From contig NZ_BAABEY010000001.1 in NCBI RefSeq assembly GCF_039540405.1, positions 359,150 to 423,149 of the forward strand: a stretch of DNA of 64,000 nt, given 5' to 3'. Of this stretch, positions 51,501-59,823 are shown piece after piece. The DNA is from Ravibacter arvi. GTDB taxonomy: Bacteria > Bacteroidota > Bacteroidia > Cytophagales > Spirosomataceae. The notes beneath the pieces were generated by a model. That model was not told the DNA's origin, ran no database searches, and saw only the letters and a list, made by a program, of their open reading frames with translations. Both the position numbers and the translations under genes were made by a program. Within the stretch, counting starts at the first letter, position 1, and every line of letters starts with the position of its first letter.

Positions 51501-52241
51501 ATGTGGTCGATTTTTAAGCAAAAGATCGTACGTACCTGGTTGGTCGGGTTTGCTTTCTGCTGCCTGGCCGGGGCCAACGCTTCAGCAGCTTCAGATGGAA
51601 AGAAACTGTCGCGCAAGAAAGATTATTTGATTACCCTTTCAACGGAAATGGGGGACATGCAGATTATTTTGTCTGACAAAACGCCGTTACACCGCGCTAA
51701 TTTTGTGAAACTGGCCCGGGAAGGATTTTATAATGGCTTGTTGTTCCACCGTGTTATCGAAGGTTTCATGATACAGGGAGGGGATCCGAATTCAAAAAAT
51801 GCAAAAAAAGGTACGGCGTTGGGCAGCGGTGGTAGCGGGAAGCGGATCCCGGCCGAGTTTGTGCCGGAGCTCTTTCATAAAAAGGGCGTAATTGCGGCCG
51901 CTCGCGACAACAACCCGGAAAAAGCGTCCAGCGACTGCCAGTTTTATATTGTTCAGGGCAAGAAATGGAATGAAAAAGAACTGTCCGCACAGCTGGAACG
52001 GGCGGTACGCAAGCCTACCGTTGAACAGCAGAAAACATACCTGGAAGTAGGAGGCGTGCCACACCTCGACGGGAATTACACCGTTTTTGGCGAAGTAGTA
52101 AAGGGGCTTGAAGTGTTGGATAAGCTTGCCGCCGTTGAAACCGACAGCCGCGACCGACCGCTGGAAGATATCAGGATGACGGTAAAAGTGGAGGTGTGGA
52201 AGAAGAAAAAAATTACTAAAAAGTTTAACTATCAGTATTGA
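51501..52241 (+). CDS. Cyclophilin-type peptidyl-prolyl cis-trans isomerase, exported
   Basis: A 246-residue protein with an N-terminal signal (residues 11-30, WLVGFAFCCLAGANASAAS) and a cyclophilin domain (about 45-235): FVKLAREGFYNGLLFHRVIEGFMIQGGDP contains the active-site Phe-His-Arg, followed by GKRIPAEF and SSDCQFYIVQG. It should speed proline isomerisation of periplasmic proteins. An insertion of about 25 residues (EKELSAQLERAVRKPTVEQQ) is common in Bacteroidota homologues. It overlaps the next gene by 4 bp. Confidence 0.93.
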   Translation: MWSIFKQKIVRTWLVGFAFCCLAGANASAASDGKKLSRKKDYLITLSTEMGDMQIILSDKTPLHRANFVKLAREGFYNGLLFHRVIEGFMIQGGDPNSKNAKKGTALGSGGSGKRIPAEFVPELFHKKGVIAAARDNNPEKASSDCQFYIVQGKKWNEKELSAQLERAVRKPTVEQQKTYLEVGGVPHLDGNYTVFGEVVKGLEVLDKLAAVETDSRDRPLEDIRMTVKVEVWKKKKITKKFNYQY

Positions 52242-53155
52242 CTACGGAACAAAAAAAGAAGAAAATACTTGTGACCGGTGCGAATGGATTGCTCGGCCAG
52301 AAGTTGATCGATCTGCTTCGTGCCAATGAAGCCGTATCGACTTACGCCACCGCACGCGGCGAGAACAGGTTGCCATTTCAGGAAGGTTATGTTTACCTGC
52401 CTATGGACATCACCAGCGAGGCGGCTATACAGGAAGTGTTTGGACAGGTGATGCCCGATGTGGTGATTCACACTGCTGCTATGACCAATGTAGATCAGTG
52501 CGAAGCCGAAAAAGAAGCCTGCTGGAAGCAGAATGTGGAGGCTGTGGAGCTATTGGTTGCCGCTTGCCGGCGTAGTAATACTTTCCTGCTGCATCTTTCT
52601 ACCGACTTTATTTTTGATGGAAAAGCGGGGCCTTATACGGAAGAGGCGGAGGCTAACCCCATTAGTTTTTACGGCTGGAGTAAACTGGCTGCCGAGAAAG
52701 CGGTTTCGGGTTCTACCATCCGCTGGGCAATAGCCCGGACCGTACTGGTCTATGGGATTGCCCATGACATGAGCAGGAGCAATATCGTACTTTGGGTTAA
52801 AAAATCGTTGGAAGACGGGAAGACGATCAATGTCGTGGATGACCAATGGCGAACGCCAACGTTGGCCGAGGATCTGGCGCAGGGGTGTTTCCTGATCGCT
52901 GACCGGCAGGCGGAAGGGGTTTTCAATATCTCGGGAAAAGACCTGCTCACGCCTTATGAAATGGCCCTGCAAACGGCTGATTACTTCGGGCTGGACAAAG
53001 GCCTTATCCGGCGTGCCGATTCCAGTACCTTTACCCAGCCTGCCCGGAGACCTCCGAAAACCGGTTTTATCCTGGATAAAGCGACCTCGGTATTGGGATA
53101 TGCGCCCCGCTCATTTAAAGAAGGCATCGAAATTCTTGCGGGACAGATGGGTTAA
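52238..53155 (+). CDS. RmlD-like (dTDP-4-dehydrorhamnose reductase-like) NAD(P)-dependent reductase
   Basis: A 305-residue extended SDR protein. The nucleotide-binding motif VTGANGLLGQKL is at residues 12-23. PDVVIHTAAMTNVDQCE is the RmlD-type substrate-loop start, STDFIFDGKAGPYTE holds the catalytic Ser/Thr, and FYGWSKLAAEK has the YxxxK pair. Translation appears to start at TTG in a TTGA overlap with the cyclophilin stop. No other rhamnose gene is adjacent, so the exact sugar-nucleotide substrate is uncertain. Confidence 0.85.
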   Translation: MTTEQKKKKILVTGANGLLGQKLIDLLRANEAVSTYATARGENRLPFQEGYVYLPMDITSEAAIQEVFGQVMPDVVIHTAAMTNVDQCEAEKEACWKQNVEAVELLVAACRRSNTFLLHLSTDFIFDGKAGPYTEEAEANPISFYGWSKLAAEKAVSGSTIRWAIARTVLVYGIAHDMSRSNIVLWVKKSLEDGKTINVVDDQWRTPTLAEDLAQGCFLIADRQAEGVFNISGKDLLTPYEMALQTADYFGLDKGLIRRADSSTFTQPARRPPKTGFILDKATSVLGYAPRSFKEGIEILAGQMG

Positions 53156-53195
53156 AAAAAAACGACTTCTGCCGTTCCGGTCATGGGTAAACAGT

Positions 53196-53219
53196 CAGTT
53201 GCCGATCTCGCGGCAACTG
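53196..53219 (+). terminator. Hairpin terminator after the RmlD-like gene
   Basis: CAGTTGCCG (53196-53204) pairs perfectly with CGGCAACTG (53211-53219) with a 6-nt loop, 40 bp after the stop codon and in a convergent gap. A T-rich stretch follows loosely. Confidence 0.65.
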
Positions 53220-53286
53220 CTGTCTGATTTACTTAACCCACTAAAAGTATAGAAATGCTATAGCCGGAATACACCGGTCGTAGAGT

Positions 53287-53655
53287 TTACAATACATTCG
53301 AAAGCTTGCGGTTGATTTCCTTCGACTTTCTTCTTGAAATATAAACTTCCTTTCCACCAGCCATTTTGATCGTCCTATCGACATCCGTGTAATCGACGAT
53401 ATGATTGGTATTGATCAGGTATGATTTGTGTACCCGAATAAAATCATCATCGTTATTAAGATGTGTATGTAGATTTTTTATCGTTTTCGGAACGAGGTAT
53501 TTCTTTCCCGAATAGGTATATATGTAGGTATAATTGCCTTCGCCCTCCATGCAGGTTATGTCCGGTGGCGACAGGGATATAGTGCTATTGACGCAATGCA
53601 CAGATATCGATCGGCAGAGGCTGCTTTCTTCCGGGTCGTTGTTTGTGATTTTCAT
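53287..53655 (-). CDS. Stand-alone LytTR-domain DNA-binding protein
   Basis: A 122-residue protein that is almost only a LytTR domain: ITCMEGEGNYTYIYTYSGKKYLV (about residues 33-55), then FIRVHKSYLINTNHI (about 72-86), and VYISRRKSKEINRKL at the end. The N-terminal 28 residues are a short unrelated tail; no receiver domain is present. LytTR proteins bind DNA as dimers at pairs of direct repeats. No histidine kinase is nearby. The gene has a good -7 element 56 bp upstream and a pair of palindromes 160-175 bp upstream that could be its own sites. Confidence 0.88.
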   Translation of the reverse strand: MKITNNDPEESSLCRSISVHCVNSTISLSPPDITCMEGEGNYTYIYTYSGKKYLVPKTIKNLHTHLNNDDDFIRVHKSYLINTNHIVDYTDVDRTIKMAGGKEVYISRRKSKEINRKLSNVL

Positions 53656-53710
53656 ATTTGAAGTACGGTTTAGCTGAGTGTTGGTTAAATTGTAGTTGAG
53701 TTGATAGTCG

Positions 53711-53738
53711 CAAAGATAACACCTGAGGGAAACAAAAC
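53711..53738 (-). promoter_or_regulatory. Candidate promoter of the LytTR gene
   Basis: On the minus strand TATCTTTG (53711-53718) matches the Bacteroidota -7 consensus TAnnTTTG. A TTTTG sits about 14 nt upstream, which is a little close for the -33 element. The leader to the start codon would be about 50 nt. Confidence 0.45.
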
Positions 53739-53812
53739 CGACGACAGGGAATTGCGAGTAGTGTGTTAAGTGTTTGTTTTTGAGTTAGTTGATGTATTTG
53801 TCTTAGACGAGA

Positions 53813-53830
53813 ATACGTATTTATACGTAT
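53813..53830. promoter_or_regulatory. Double ATACGTAT palindrome
   Basis: Two identical 8-bp palindromes ATACGTAT (53813-53820 and 53823-53830) are separated by two T, so the centres are 10 bp apart, one helical turn. Another TACGTA lies near 53846-53851. This is the layout of a cooperative operator in the 400-bp gap between the LytTR gene and pheS. Confidence 0.45.
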
Positions 53831-53979
53831 GTTTTTGCGTGTTTTTACGTACATCGTCCGGTGCAAAAAAATGTTTCATTGTTTGAAAGGGTCCGGTAAA
53901 GCCGCTCCGGGAATCAAAAAAGTCCGGGGCGCGGATAAAACGCCTGGCAATGAACCCGGCACGTTCGAAAAACATTGAA

Positions 53980-53987
53980 TATATTTG
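53980..53987 (+). promoter_or_regulatory. Candidate pheS -7 element
   Basis: TATATTTG matches TAnnTTTG exactly, 68 bp upstream of the pheS start. No convincing -33 TTTG was found at the expected distance. Confidence 0.45.
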
Positions 53988-54055
53988 CGTACCAAAAAAA
54001 TGAAAACGGAGTAATTCAGCAGATCACCCGGTAAGTCGGGGTAGCCATTTTATTT

Positions 54056-55087
54056 ATGAGTAGCGGAGTAGAAGAATTGTTGCAGCAAATAAATAGTACG
54101 GTTGTCAGTACAAAAGAAGAGTTGGAAGCATTCAGATTAGCTTATCTGAGTAAAAAGGGGAAGGTGACCGCGCTTTTTGATGAACTTAAAAATGTACCCA
54201 AGGAAGATCGTAAAGCCATTGGCGGTGCGTTGAATAACCTGAAAAACCTGGCACAGGCCCGCTTTGAAGAATGGAGCGCTTCGATTGGGTCAGGTGAGAA
54301 TAAAACTGTAGAAGATTTACCGGACCTTACATTGCCGGTGCCGCCTCATAGCTACGGTAGTCTTCACCCGCTTACGTTAACCCGCAAGCGCATTACCGAG
54401 ATTTTCTCGAGAATGGGCTTTGATGTTTCGGACGGCCCCGAAATCGAAACCGACTGGTACAATTTCGGCGCGCTTAACTTCGCTGAGAACCACCCCGCCC
54501 GGGAAATGCAGGATACTTTTTTCATAGAAAAGGGAGCCGGTAAAGACGATGTCCTGTTGCGGACGCATACCTCAAACGTCCAGATCCGGTTGATGAACCG
54601 GACAAAACCGCCGATCCGCAGTATCATGCCGGGTCGTGTTTTCAGGAATGAGGCCATTTCTGCGCGGGCTCACTGCATCTTTCATCAGGTGGAAGGCCTT
54701 TATGTAGACCGCAATGTGAGTTTTAAAGACCTGAAGGATACACTTTATTACTTCGCCAAGGAAATGTTCGGGAAAGACTCTAAGATCAGGCTGAGGCCCT
54801 CTTTCTTCCCCTTCACAGAGCCCAGCGCTGAAATAGACGTGACCTGTTTCATCTGCAAAGGTAAGGGGTGCAACATCTGCAAGCATTCCGGTTGGGTTGA
54901 AATTGCCGGCTCGGGTATGGTTGATCCGAACGTTCTGCAGAATTGCGGAATAGACCCGGAGGTGTATACCGGTTTTGCGTTCGGGATGGGAATTGAGCGG
55001 ATTACCATGCTACGGTACGATATCAAGGATCTGCGGCTCTTTACAGAAAATGATGTCCGTTTCCTGAGGCAGTTCTCCGGCGCCTGA
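54056..55087 (+). CDS. pheS: Phenylalanine-tRNA ligase alpha subunit
   Basis: A 343-residue class II aminoacyl-tRNA synthetase catalytic subunit. The N-terminal coiled-coil is about residues 1-85. Motif 2 is RVFRNEAISARAHCIFHQVEG (about 197-217, read as two parts), and motif 3 is GFAFGMGIERITMLRY near the end. The Cys-rich insertion CFICKGKGCNICKHSGW is usual in this subunit. It charges tRNA-Phe together with PheT; pheT is not adjacent here, so the subunit genes are split, as in many Bacteroidota. Confidence 0.97.
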   Translation: MSSGVEELLQQINSTVVSTKEELEAFRLAYLSKKGKVTALFDELKNVPKEDRKAIGGALNNLKNLAQARFEEWSASIGSGENKTVEDLPDLTLPVPPHSYGSLHPLTLTRKRITEIFSRMGFDVSDGPEIETDWYNFGALNFAENHPAREMQDTFFIEKGAGKDDVLLRTHTSNVQIRLMNRTKPPIRSIMPGRVFRNEAISARAHCIFHQVEGLYVDRNVSFKDLKDTLYYFAKEMFGKDSKIRLRPSFFPFTEPSAEIDVTCFICKGKGCNICKHSGWVEIAGSGMVDPNVLQNCGIDPEVYTGFAFGMGIERITMLRYDIKDLRLFTENDVRFLRQFSGA

Positions 55088-55114
55088 TAACCGGCGTTTC
55101 ACTGTTTTTCGCCC

Positions 55115-56206
55115 ATGCGTTTGATAGGTAAGATTACAGGGCAAATACACCTGCTGCTTTGTTTGTATACGGCGTTGGCCTATGCGCTCTCTTACTGGGC
55201 GGTAGGCTTTCACTGGAGCGTTGGGTTTATTACGCTTTCAATCCCACTGCTGTGGGTCATACACCTTGCTATTGTCATATTGGGGCTACTGTCCGGGAGC
55301 CGGAAGACTGCTTTTGTCAGCCTGCTGATGCTGTTGCTGGCGTTTCCGCTCTGGAGCCGTACCTTCAGGCTGGGAAGCGGAGAAAAGAGCGGCGAAGGTG
55401 AATTCAGCATTTTAAGCTACAACGTTCACCAGCTCGGTGTCGGGGTAAATGTTGACCGGAATGAAAAATCACTGATTTCTACGGAGGGACTCGCTTTTCT
55501 GAAAGAGGTCAATCCGGACTTACTGTGTCTCCAGGAGGCATTTCAGGAAAGCGGCGGCAAGGCAGATCTCGTAAAATCGCTGAAGCGGCTTGGCTACACC
55601 CATTTTGCCTTTATGGGCAGTGATATTAACGAAAAGAAGGCCAGGCAGGGAGGACTCGCTGTTTTCTCAAAGTATAAGCTGGAAAATCTCCGGCATGAGG
55701 TCTTTGCCGGGCAAAACGGCGTAATGAAGGTGGATGTCCGGATCGGGAAAAACAAGATTACGCTCATCGACGTCCATTTGCATTCCATGACCCTGAGCCT
55801 TCGCGATCTGGTGGAGCAGCGCGAAGTCGATGGACTGAAGAACGAATCAAAAAAGACACTTTCAAGGATGAAAAACGGGTTTCAGAAGCGAAACCAGCAG
55901 GTGGCCGCCCTTGAGAACTGGATCAGCGAATCAGAAAACCCTGTCATTGTTTGCGGCGACTTTAATGAAATACCCTATCATTACGCCTACGGCCGACTGT
56001 CCAAAATATTGGCCAACAGTTTCGAGAAAGGGGGGAAGGGGTTTGGCTTTACTTTTCGGAACCTGCCTTATTTTATCCGGATCGACAACCAGTTTTACGA
56101 TCCGGATAAAATAGAACTAGTTCATTTTGAGACGATCAGGTCTGTCGTTTTTTCCGACCATCGCCCGTTGCTCGGAAGCTATACGCTGCTCAGTGGGACC
56201 GAGTAA
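55115..56206 (+). CDS. Endonuclease/exonuclease/phosphatase-family membrane protein
   Basis: A 363-residue protein with three N-terminal membrane helices (about residues 9-30, 34-57 and 65-82), then an EEP catalytic domain. Visible active-site motifs are LSYNVHQLG (Asn), LLCLQEAFQ (Glu), VDVHLHSM (His), CGDFNEIP (Asp, Asn) and FSDHRPL (Asp-His). Such membrane-tethered EEP proteins may be phosphodiesterases of lipids or nucleic acids; the substrate is not known. It follows pheS by 27 bp. Confidence 0.88.
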   Translation: MRLIGKITGQIHLLLCLYTALAYALSYWAVGFHWSVGFITLSIPLLWVIHLAIVILGLLSGSRKTAFVSLLMLLLAFPLWSRTFRLGSGEKSGEGEFSILSYNVHQLGVGVNVDRNEKSLISTEGLAFLKEVNPDLLCLQEAFQESGGKADLVKSLKRLGYTHFAFMGSDINEKKARQGGLAVFSKYKLENLRHEVFAGQNGVMKVDVRIGKNKITLIDVHLHSMTLSLRDLVEQREVDGLKNESKKTLSRMKNGFQKRNQQVAALENWISESENPVIVCGDFNEIPYHYAYGRLSKILANSFEKGGKGFGFTFRNLPYFIRIDNQFYDPDKIELVHFETIRSVVFSDHRPLLGSYTLLSGTE

Positions 56207-56215
56207 GCGCCCGGT

Positions 56216-57079
56216 TCAGATGCTGCATATTTTAATGCTTTCCTTCAGCGATTCCAGCCAATCTCTTTTGGGGATAAATTCCTGCCCTACATACCCGGTA
56301 TACCCGGTTTCGGCAATTGCCCGCATAATAGCCGGATAATAGAGCTCCTGGGTAGCATCGATCTCATTCCGGCCGGGTACCCCGCCTGTATGAAAATGAC
56401 CGATATAGGCAATGTTTTCACGGATGTTCCTGATTACATCGCCCTCCATGATCTGCATGTGGTAAATGTCGTAAAGTAATTTGAAGCGATCGGAACCCAG
56501 TCTTTTGCAAAGCTCGACTCCCCAGGCTGTATGATCGCACTGGTAGTCCTTGTGATCAACTTTGCTGTTCAGGAGTTCCATAATCAGGGTTACCTTGTGC
56601 TTTTCAGCGGTAGCAAGTAACCGTTTCAAGCCTTTCTCGCAGTTGACAAGCCCTTCTTCATCGGTTTTCCCTTTTCGGTTTCCGGAAAAGCAAATGAGCG
56701 TTCTGTAACCGGCACGGGCAACCAGCGGAATAACTTCCTCGTAAGAGCGCACAAGTTCATTGTGGTAATCAGGTTCATTAAATCCCTTTTCAATACCCAG
56801 CCCCGCACCGTGCGGGAGCGCACAATCCAGCCCGTTCGCTTTCAGCACCGGCCATTCTGCCGGTCCCAACAGCTCGACGGATTCGATCCCGATTGATTTA
56901 ACGGTTTTGCAGAAATCCTCCAGCGGAACTTTCCCATAACACCATTTGCAAACGGAATGCCTGATCCCGCTACGGAACCCGGTGGGGGATGACCCGGTTG
57001 CAAAACCGGGACTGCCAGAAAGGACAGTCCCGATAGATGCGCCAACGATTTTGGCGATGGCTTTACGTCGGTTCGACAT
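56216..57079 (-). CDS. Exported sugar isomerase/epimerase-type TIM-barrel protein (hydroxypyruvate-isomerase-like)
   Basis: A 287-residue AP-endonuclease-2-superfamily protein with an N-terminal hydrophobic stretch after NRRKAIAKIVG, which looks like a Tat-type signal (twin Arg). Metal-site candidates are LIMELLNSKVDH (Glu), LLYDIYHMQIMEGD (Asp, His), IGHFHTGGVPGR (His) and VGQEFIPKRD (Glu). It starts 6 bp after the stop of a DUF1080 gene. With that partner it may process 3-keto-glycosides in the envelope. It has no cytoplasmic Gfo/Idh gene beside it. Confidence 0.85.
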   Translation of the reverse strand: MSNRRKAIAKIVGASIGTVLSGSPGFATGSSPTGFRSGIRHSVCKWCYGKVPLEDFCKTVKSIGIESVELLGPAEWPVLKANGLDCALPHGAGLGIEKGFNEPDYHNELVRSYEEVIPLVARAGYRTLICFSGNRKGKTDEEGLVNCEKGLKRLLATAEKHKVTLIMELLNSKVDHKDYQCDHTAWGVELCKRLGSDRFKLLYDIYHMQIMEGDVIRNIRENIAYIGHFHTGGVPGRNEIDATQELYYPAIMRAIAETGYTGYVGQEFIPKRDWLESLKESIKICSI

Positions 57080-57085
57080 AGTTTC

Positions 57086-57778
57086 TTATTTGATTTCCCG
57101 GATTCGGATATTGCGGTACCAGACTTTGTCGCCGTGATCCTGCAGCGCGATACGGCCCCTGTCATAGCGGCCGAAACCTTCCCATCCTTTAAACTTGCTG
57201 TTTTCAACCATTTTATCCCATTCCGCCCCTTTTGTAGGGAAATCTACCACTTTGATGCCATTCAGCCAGCTTTCCCCGCGACCGTTTTTGATCACGATCT
57301 TGGCCTTGTTCCATTGTCCGGCAGGTTTTACAGCCTTCAGGTCGGTCGGCGGCAGCAGGTCATAAAGCGATCCGGCTTTGTGATTGCCGGCAGCGCCCTT
57401 GAATGAGTCCGGGTGCTTGGCGTCATCGAGCACCTGGATTTCCGGCCCTGTCTGGTAGGGTTGGCCGAATTTAGGATCTTCATGAACATGGAACATCACG
57501 CCGCTGTTTCCGGCCTCGCTTATTTTCCAATCGAACTCTAACTCAAAATCGCCAAATTCTCCTTCGGTTACAAGGTTTCCTCCGCCTTTCTGGGTCATTA
57601 CCATTGCACCGTCCTCAACTTTCCAGATATCGGATACTCCTTTGCCGTTGTAGGTACGCCAGCCGTCAAAGTTTTTACCGTTGAAGAGCGATACCCATTT
57701 CCCGGGTTTTTGCGCCTGAACTGAAGTGAGACCGAACAAAAGGGCGCCGGCAACTGTCAACATGGCCATTTTTTTCAT
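57086..57778 (-). CDS. DUF1080 (3-keto-disaccharide hydrolase-like) exported protein
   Basis: A 230-residue protein with a signal peptide (to about residue 22, LFGLTSVQAQ). DUF1080 features: WVSLFNGKNFDGWRTYNG, WKVEDGAMVMTQKGGGN, FELEFDWKISEAGNSGVMFHV, GPEIQVLDDAKHPD and GRIALQDHGDKVWYRNIRI. The last carries the His-Asp-type edge seen in family members. It is first in a two-gene unit with the TIM-barrel gene. A paralogous DUF1080/TIM pair begins the 11-1 kb unit. Confidence 0.9.
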   Translation of the reverse strand: MKKMAMLTVAGALLFGLTSVQAQKPGKWVSLFNGKNFDGWRTYNGKGVSDIWKVEDGAMVMTQKGGGNLVTEGEFGDFELEFDWKISEAGNSGVMFHVHEDPKFGQPYQTGPEIQVLDDAKHPDSFKGAAGNHKAGSLYDLLPPTDLKAVKPAGQWNKAKIVIKNGRGESWLNGIKVVDFPTKGAEWDKMVENSKFKGWEGFGRYDRGRIALQDHGDKVWYRNIRIREIK

Positions 57779-57838
57779 TTGCTTGGAACTGATTTAGTCT
57801 TTGATCAATAATTGTCTGTGTAATATTAGTGCTTTCTT

Positions 57839-57846
57839 TAATTTTG
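57839..57846 (+). promoter_or_regulatory. Candidate -7 element for the HIT gene
   Basis: TAATTTTG matches TAnnTTTG, 59 bp before the HIT start. A possible TTG lies 24 nt upstream, slightly far for a -33 element. Confidence 0.35.
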
Positions 57847-57905
57847 ACACGCTAAATGCATGCGAATTTTGGTTTGTGACTTTAAAAACATAAAAATACA
57901 GTGTT

Positions 57906-58307
57906 ATGGCTTCTATCTTTTCCAGGATTGTTGCGCGTGAGATTCCGGCCCATATAGTGGCTGAAACCGAACTTTTCCTGGCTTTCCTGGATGCATTTCC
58001 AACTGCCAAGGGACATACCCTCGTGATTCTCAAGCAGGAAATTGATTATTTGTTTGACCTGGAGGAAGATACCTATACCGCCTTGATGAATTTTGCCAGG
58101 AAGGTTGCCTTTGCCGTAGAGAAAGCCATCCCCTGCAAGCGGGTCGGCATGGCTGTGGTGGGCCTGGAGGTACCGCATGTGCACGTCCACCTGATTCCGC
58201 TGAATCAAATGGCCGATATGAACTTCAGCAATAAACTGAAGATTTCAGGTGACGAACTCGCAGCGATAGCCGCGCGCATCAAGGCTGATTTTGACGAGCT
58301 GAACTAG
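57906..58307 (+). CDS. HIT-family nucleotide-binding protein
   Basis: A 133-residue protein with the histidine triad VPHVHVHLIPL (His91, His93, His95) and the upstream VARE-IPAHIVAE start of the Hint/HIT fold. Such proteins hydrolyse nucleoside phosphoramidates or adenylates. No signal peptide. It is divergent from the DUF1080 pair and convergent with the Wzi gene. Confidence 0.94.
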   Translation: MASIFSRIVAREIPAHIVAETELFLAFLDAFPTAKGHTLVILKQEIDYLFDLEEDTYTALMNFARKVAFAVEKAIPCKRVGMAVVGLEVPHVHVHLIPLNQMADMNFSNKLKISGDELAAIAARIKADFDELN

Positions 58308-58326
58308 GGTTTCTTTAGAGACTGTC

Positions 58327-59823
58327 TCAGAAATTGAGGTGTTTACGGAGACTGAACATCGCGCCGTAACTTGCGGGGTAGAGATCGCCATAGTCTGCCG
58401 CCAGGTTAAGGCCAACTGTCATACCGCCGATCCAGTTGGTATATTGACTCAGGCCGATCAGCCCGGAAAACTGGCCAAGGCCTTTCTCCGGCCAGTACTC
58501 CTCAATCTGGTAAGCGCCGAAATTGCGGGAGTACGAGAGTTTTGTGGTCCACTTGATTTTGTTGGCGATCGCGCCCTTCAGACCCAGATGGGTGGCCCAA
58601 ACCCGGTTGTTATTGCTAAAGGCATCTCCGTATATATAATCGGAGCCGAGATGCTTGGTGTCTTCTCCCGGTGTGATAAAAGGAGTGCCGATAGTCCGCA
58701 TCTGGTAGGACCAGCCATCCCGCACCTGGTAATTGTTGAAGTAATTGTCGCGACCGCGCCTTTGGGGGTCATCAATAACAAATTCTGCTCCCCCCTGGCT
58801 TTTCGTGTAGAGAAATTCAATAACTGCTTCATGAATTTCTATTGCTGAGCCATAAAGGTTGTTCTTCCTGATTCTGATCCCGTTCAATCCGTCAGCAATG
58901 TTGATCAGGCTGATCAGCGAACCGTCTTCATATATATTCTGGCGGTACATAAGGATATCGGCGCCGTAAGTTCTCAATTCAAGGCCGACGTCAATGGTCC
59001 CCAGGTGGTTGCCGATGCGGTTCGTCGCGTCGTGCATGTCAGCACTGGAAAGCGGTGCACGGGTACCGGTTATCATTTCCCAGTAAGTCTTGAAGCCCCT
59101 CGGCATTTGTTTTGAAGTGGGGTTCTTCGGATCGAAGAAGTAGGGGCTTTTGCCTCCCCATTGTGCAATATGGTTGAACCCGCCATAAAGCCGTAACAAT
59201 CCGTTAGGGTTGCCGAGCCTCAGGTAAAGCTGCTTCTGGTGCAGCCGCAGGTCGGTGACGACCGGCCGGTTGCGGTCCATGACGCCATCGGAGTATGAGG
59301 CAAGGAACTGCAGCCATCCGTTGGTGAACGGAACATCGGTATATTTGAAAAAGCCGATTTGCACCCTGAAGTGGGGCATGGCATTTCCCGAAACGGTATA
59401 CGATCCTGTACCTATGGTGCTGTCGGCTAATCCGAGCTGCTGCTTTCTTCTCCCTGCAAAAAGCTCGAAGTTACCGAGCCGGAGACCGGCATATGCTTCG
59501 GGAAGCAGGAATTTTGCGTCTTTGGTAAAGTTCTCTACCGCTTCAATGCCGCCTATGAACCGGAGACCGTTCTTTTTGTCGCTAAGCTTATAGGTGCCGG
59601 CCCAGCCTGCCCGCACCGCTCCGCCGTTTCCGGATTTCGGTACGGTGCCCCACTGATTGGTGTGGAGCCAAAAAGGCAAATGGGTATTGTCAGTTGCACC
59701 AAAAGCTGCGATTTCTATAAAAGCCGAATCATTTTTTGCGGGAGCTGAGGTGTTACCCTGGGCGTTGATACTGTTGGGGAGAAATAATCCTGCAAAAATA
59801 AGGGCGCAAAAAATTCTGCTCAT
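58327..59823 (-). CDS. Capsule-assembly Wzi-family outer-membrane protein
   Basis: A 498-residue protein with a signal peptide (to about residue 21, NSINAQG) and a beta barrel of the Caps_assemb_Wzi family: PFWLHTNQWGTVP near residues 49-61, AYAGLRLGNFELFAGRRKQQLG near 105-126, HFRVQIGFFKYTDVP and LKTYWEMITG-like text. It ends in Phe (RKHLNF). Wzi helps anchor capsule or exopolysaccharide at the surface. No capsule-synthesis genes are adjacent, but the window has a glycosyltransferase and an RmlD-like reductase elsewhere. Confidence 0.85.
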   Translation of the reverse strand: MSRIFCALIFAGLFLPNSINAQGNTSAPAKNDSAFIEIAAFGATDNTHLPFWLHTNQWGTVPKSGNGGAVRAGWAGTYKLSDKKNGLRFIGGIEAVENFTKDAKFLLPEAYAGLRLGNFELFAGRRKQQLGLADSTIGTGSYTVSGNAMPHFRVQIGFFKYTDVPFTNGWLQFLASYSDGVMDRNRPVVTDLRLHQKQLYLRLGNPNGLLRLYGGFNHIAQWGGKSPYFFDPKNPTSKQMPRGFKTYWEMITGTRAPLSSADMHDATNRIGNHLGTIDVGLELRTYGADILMYRQNIYEDGSLISLINIADGLNGIRIRKNNLYGSAIEIHEAVIEFLYTKSQGGAEFVIDDPQRRGRDNYFNNYQVRDGWSYQMRTIGTPFITPGEDTKHLGSDYIYGDAFSNNNRVWATHLGLKGAIANKIKWTTKLSYSRNFGAYQIEEYWPEKGLGQFSGLIGLSQYTNWIGGMTVGLNLAADYGDLYPASYGAMFSLRKHLNF

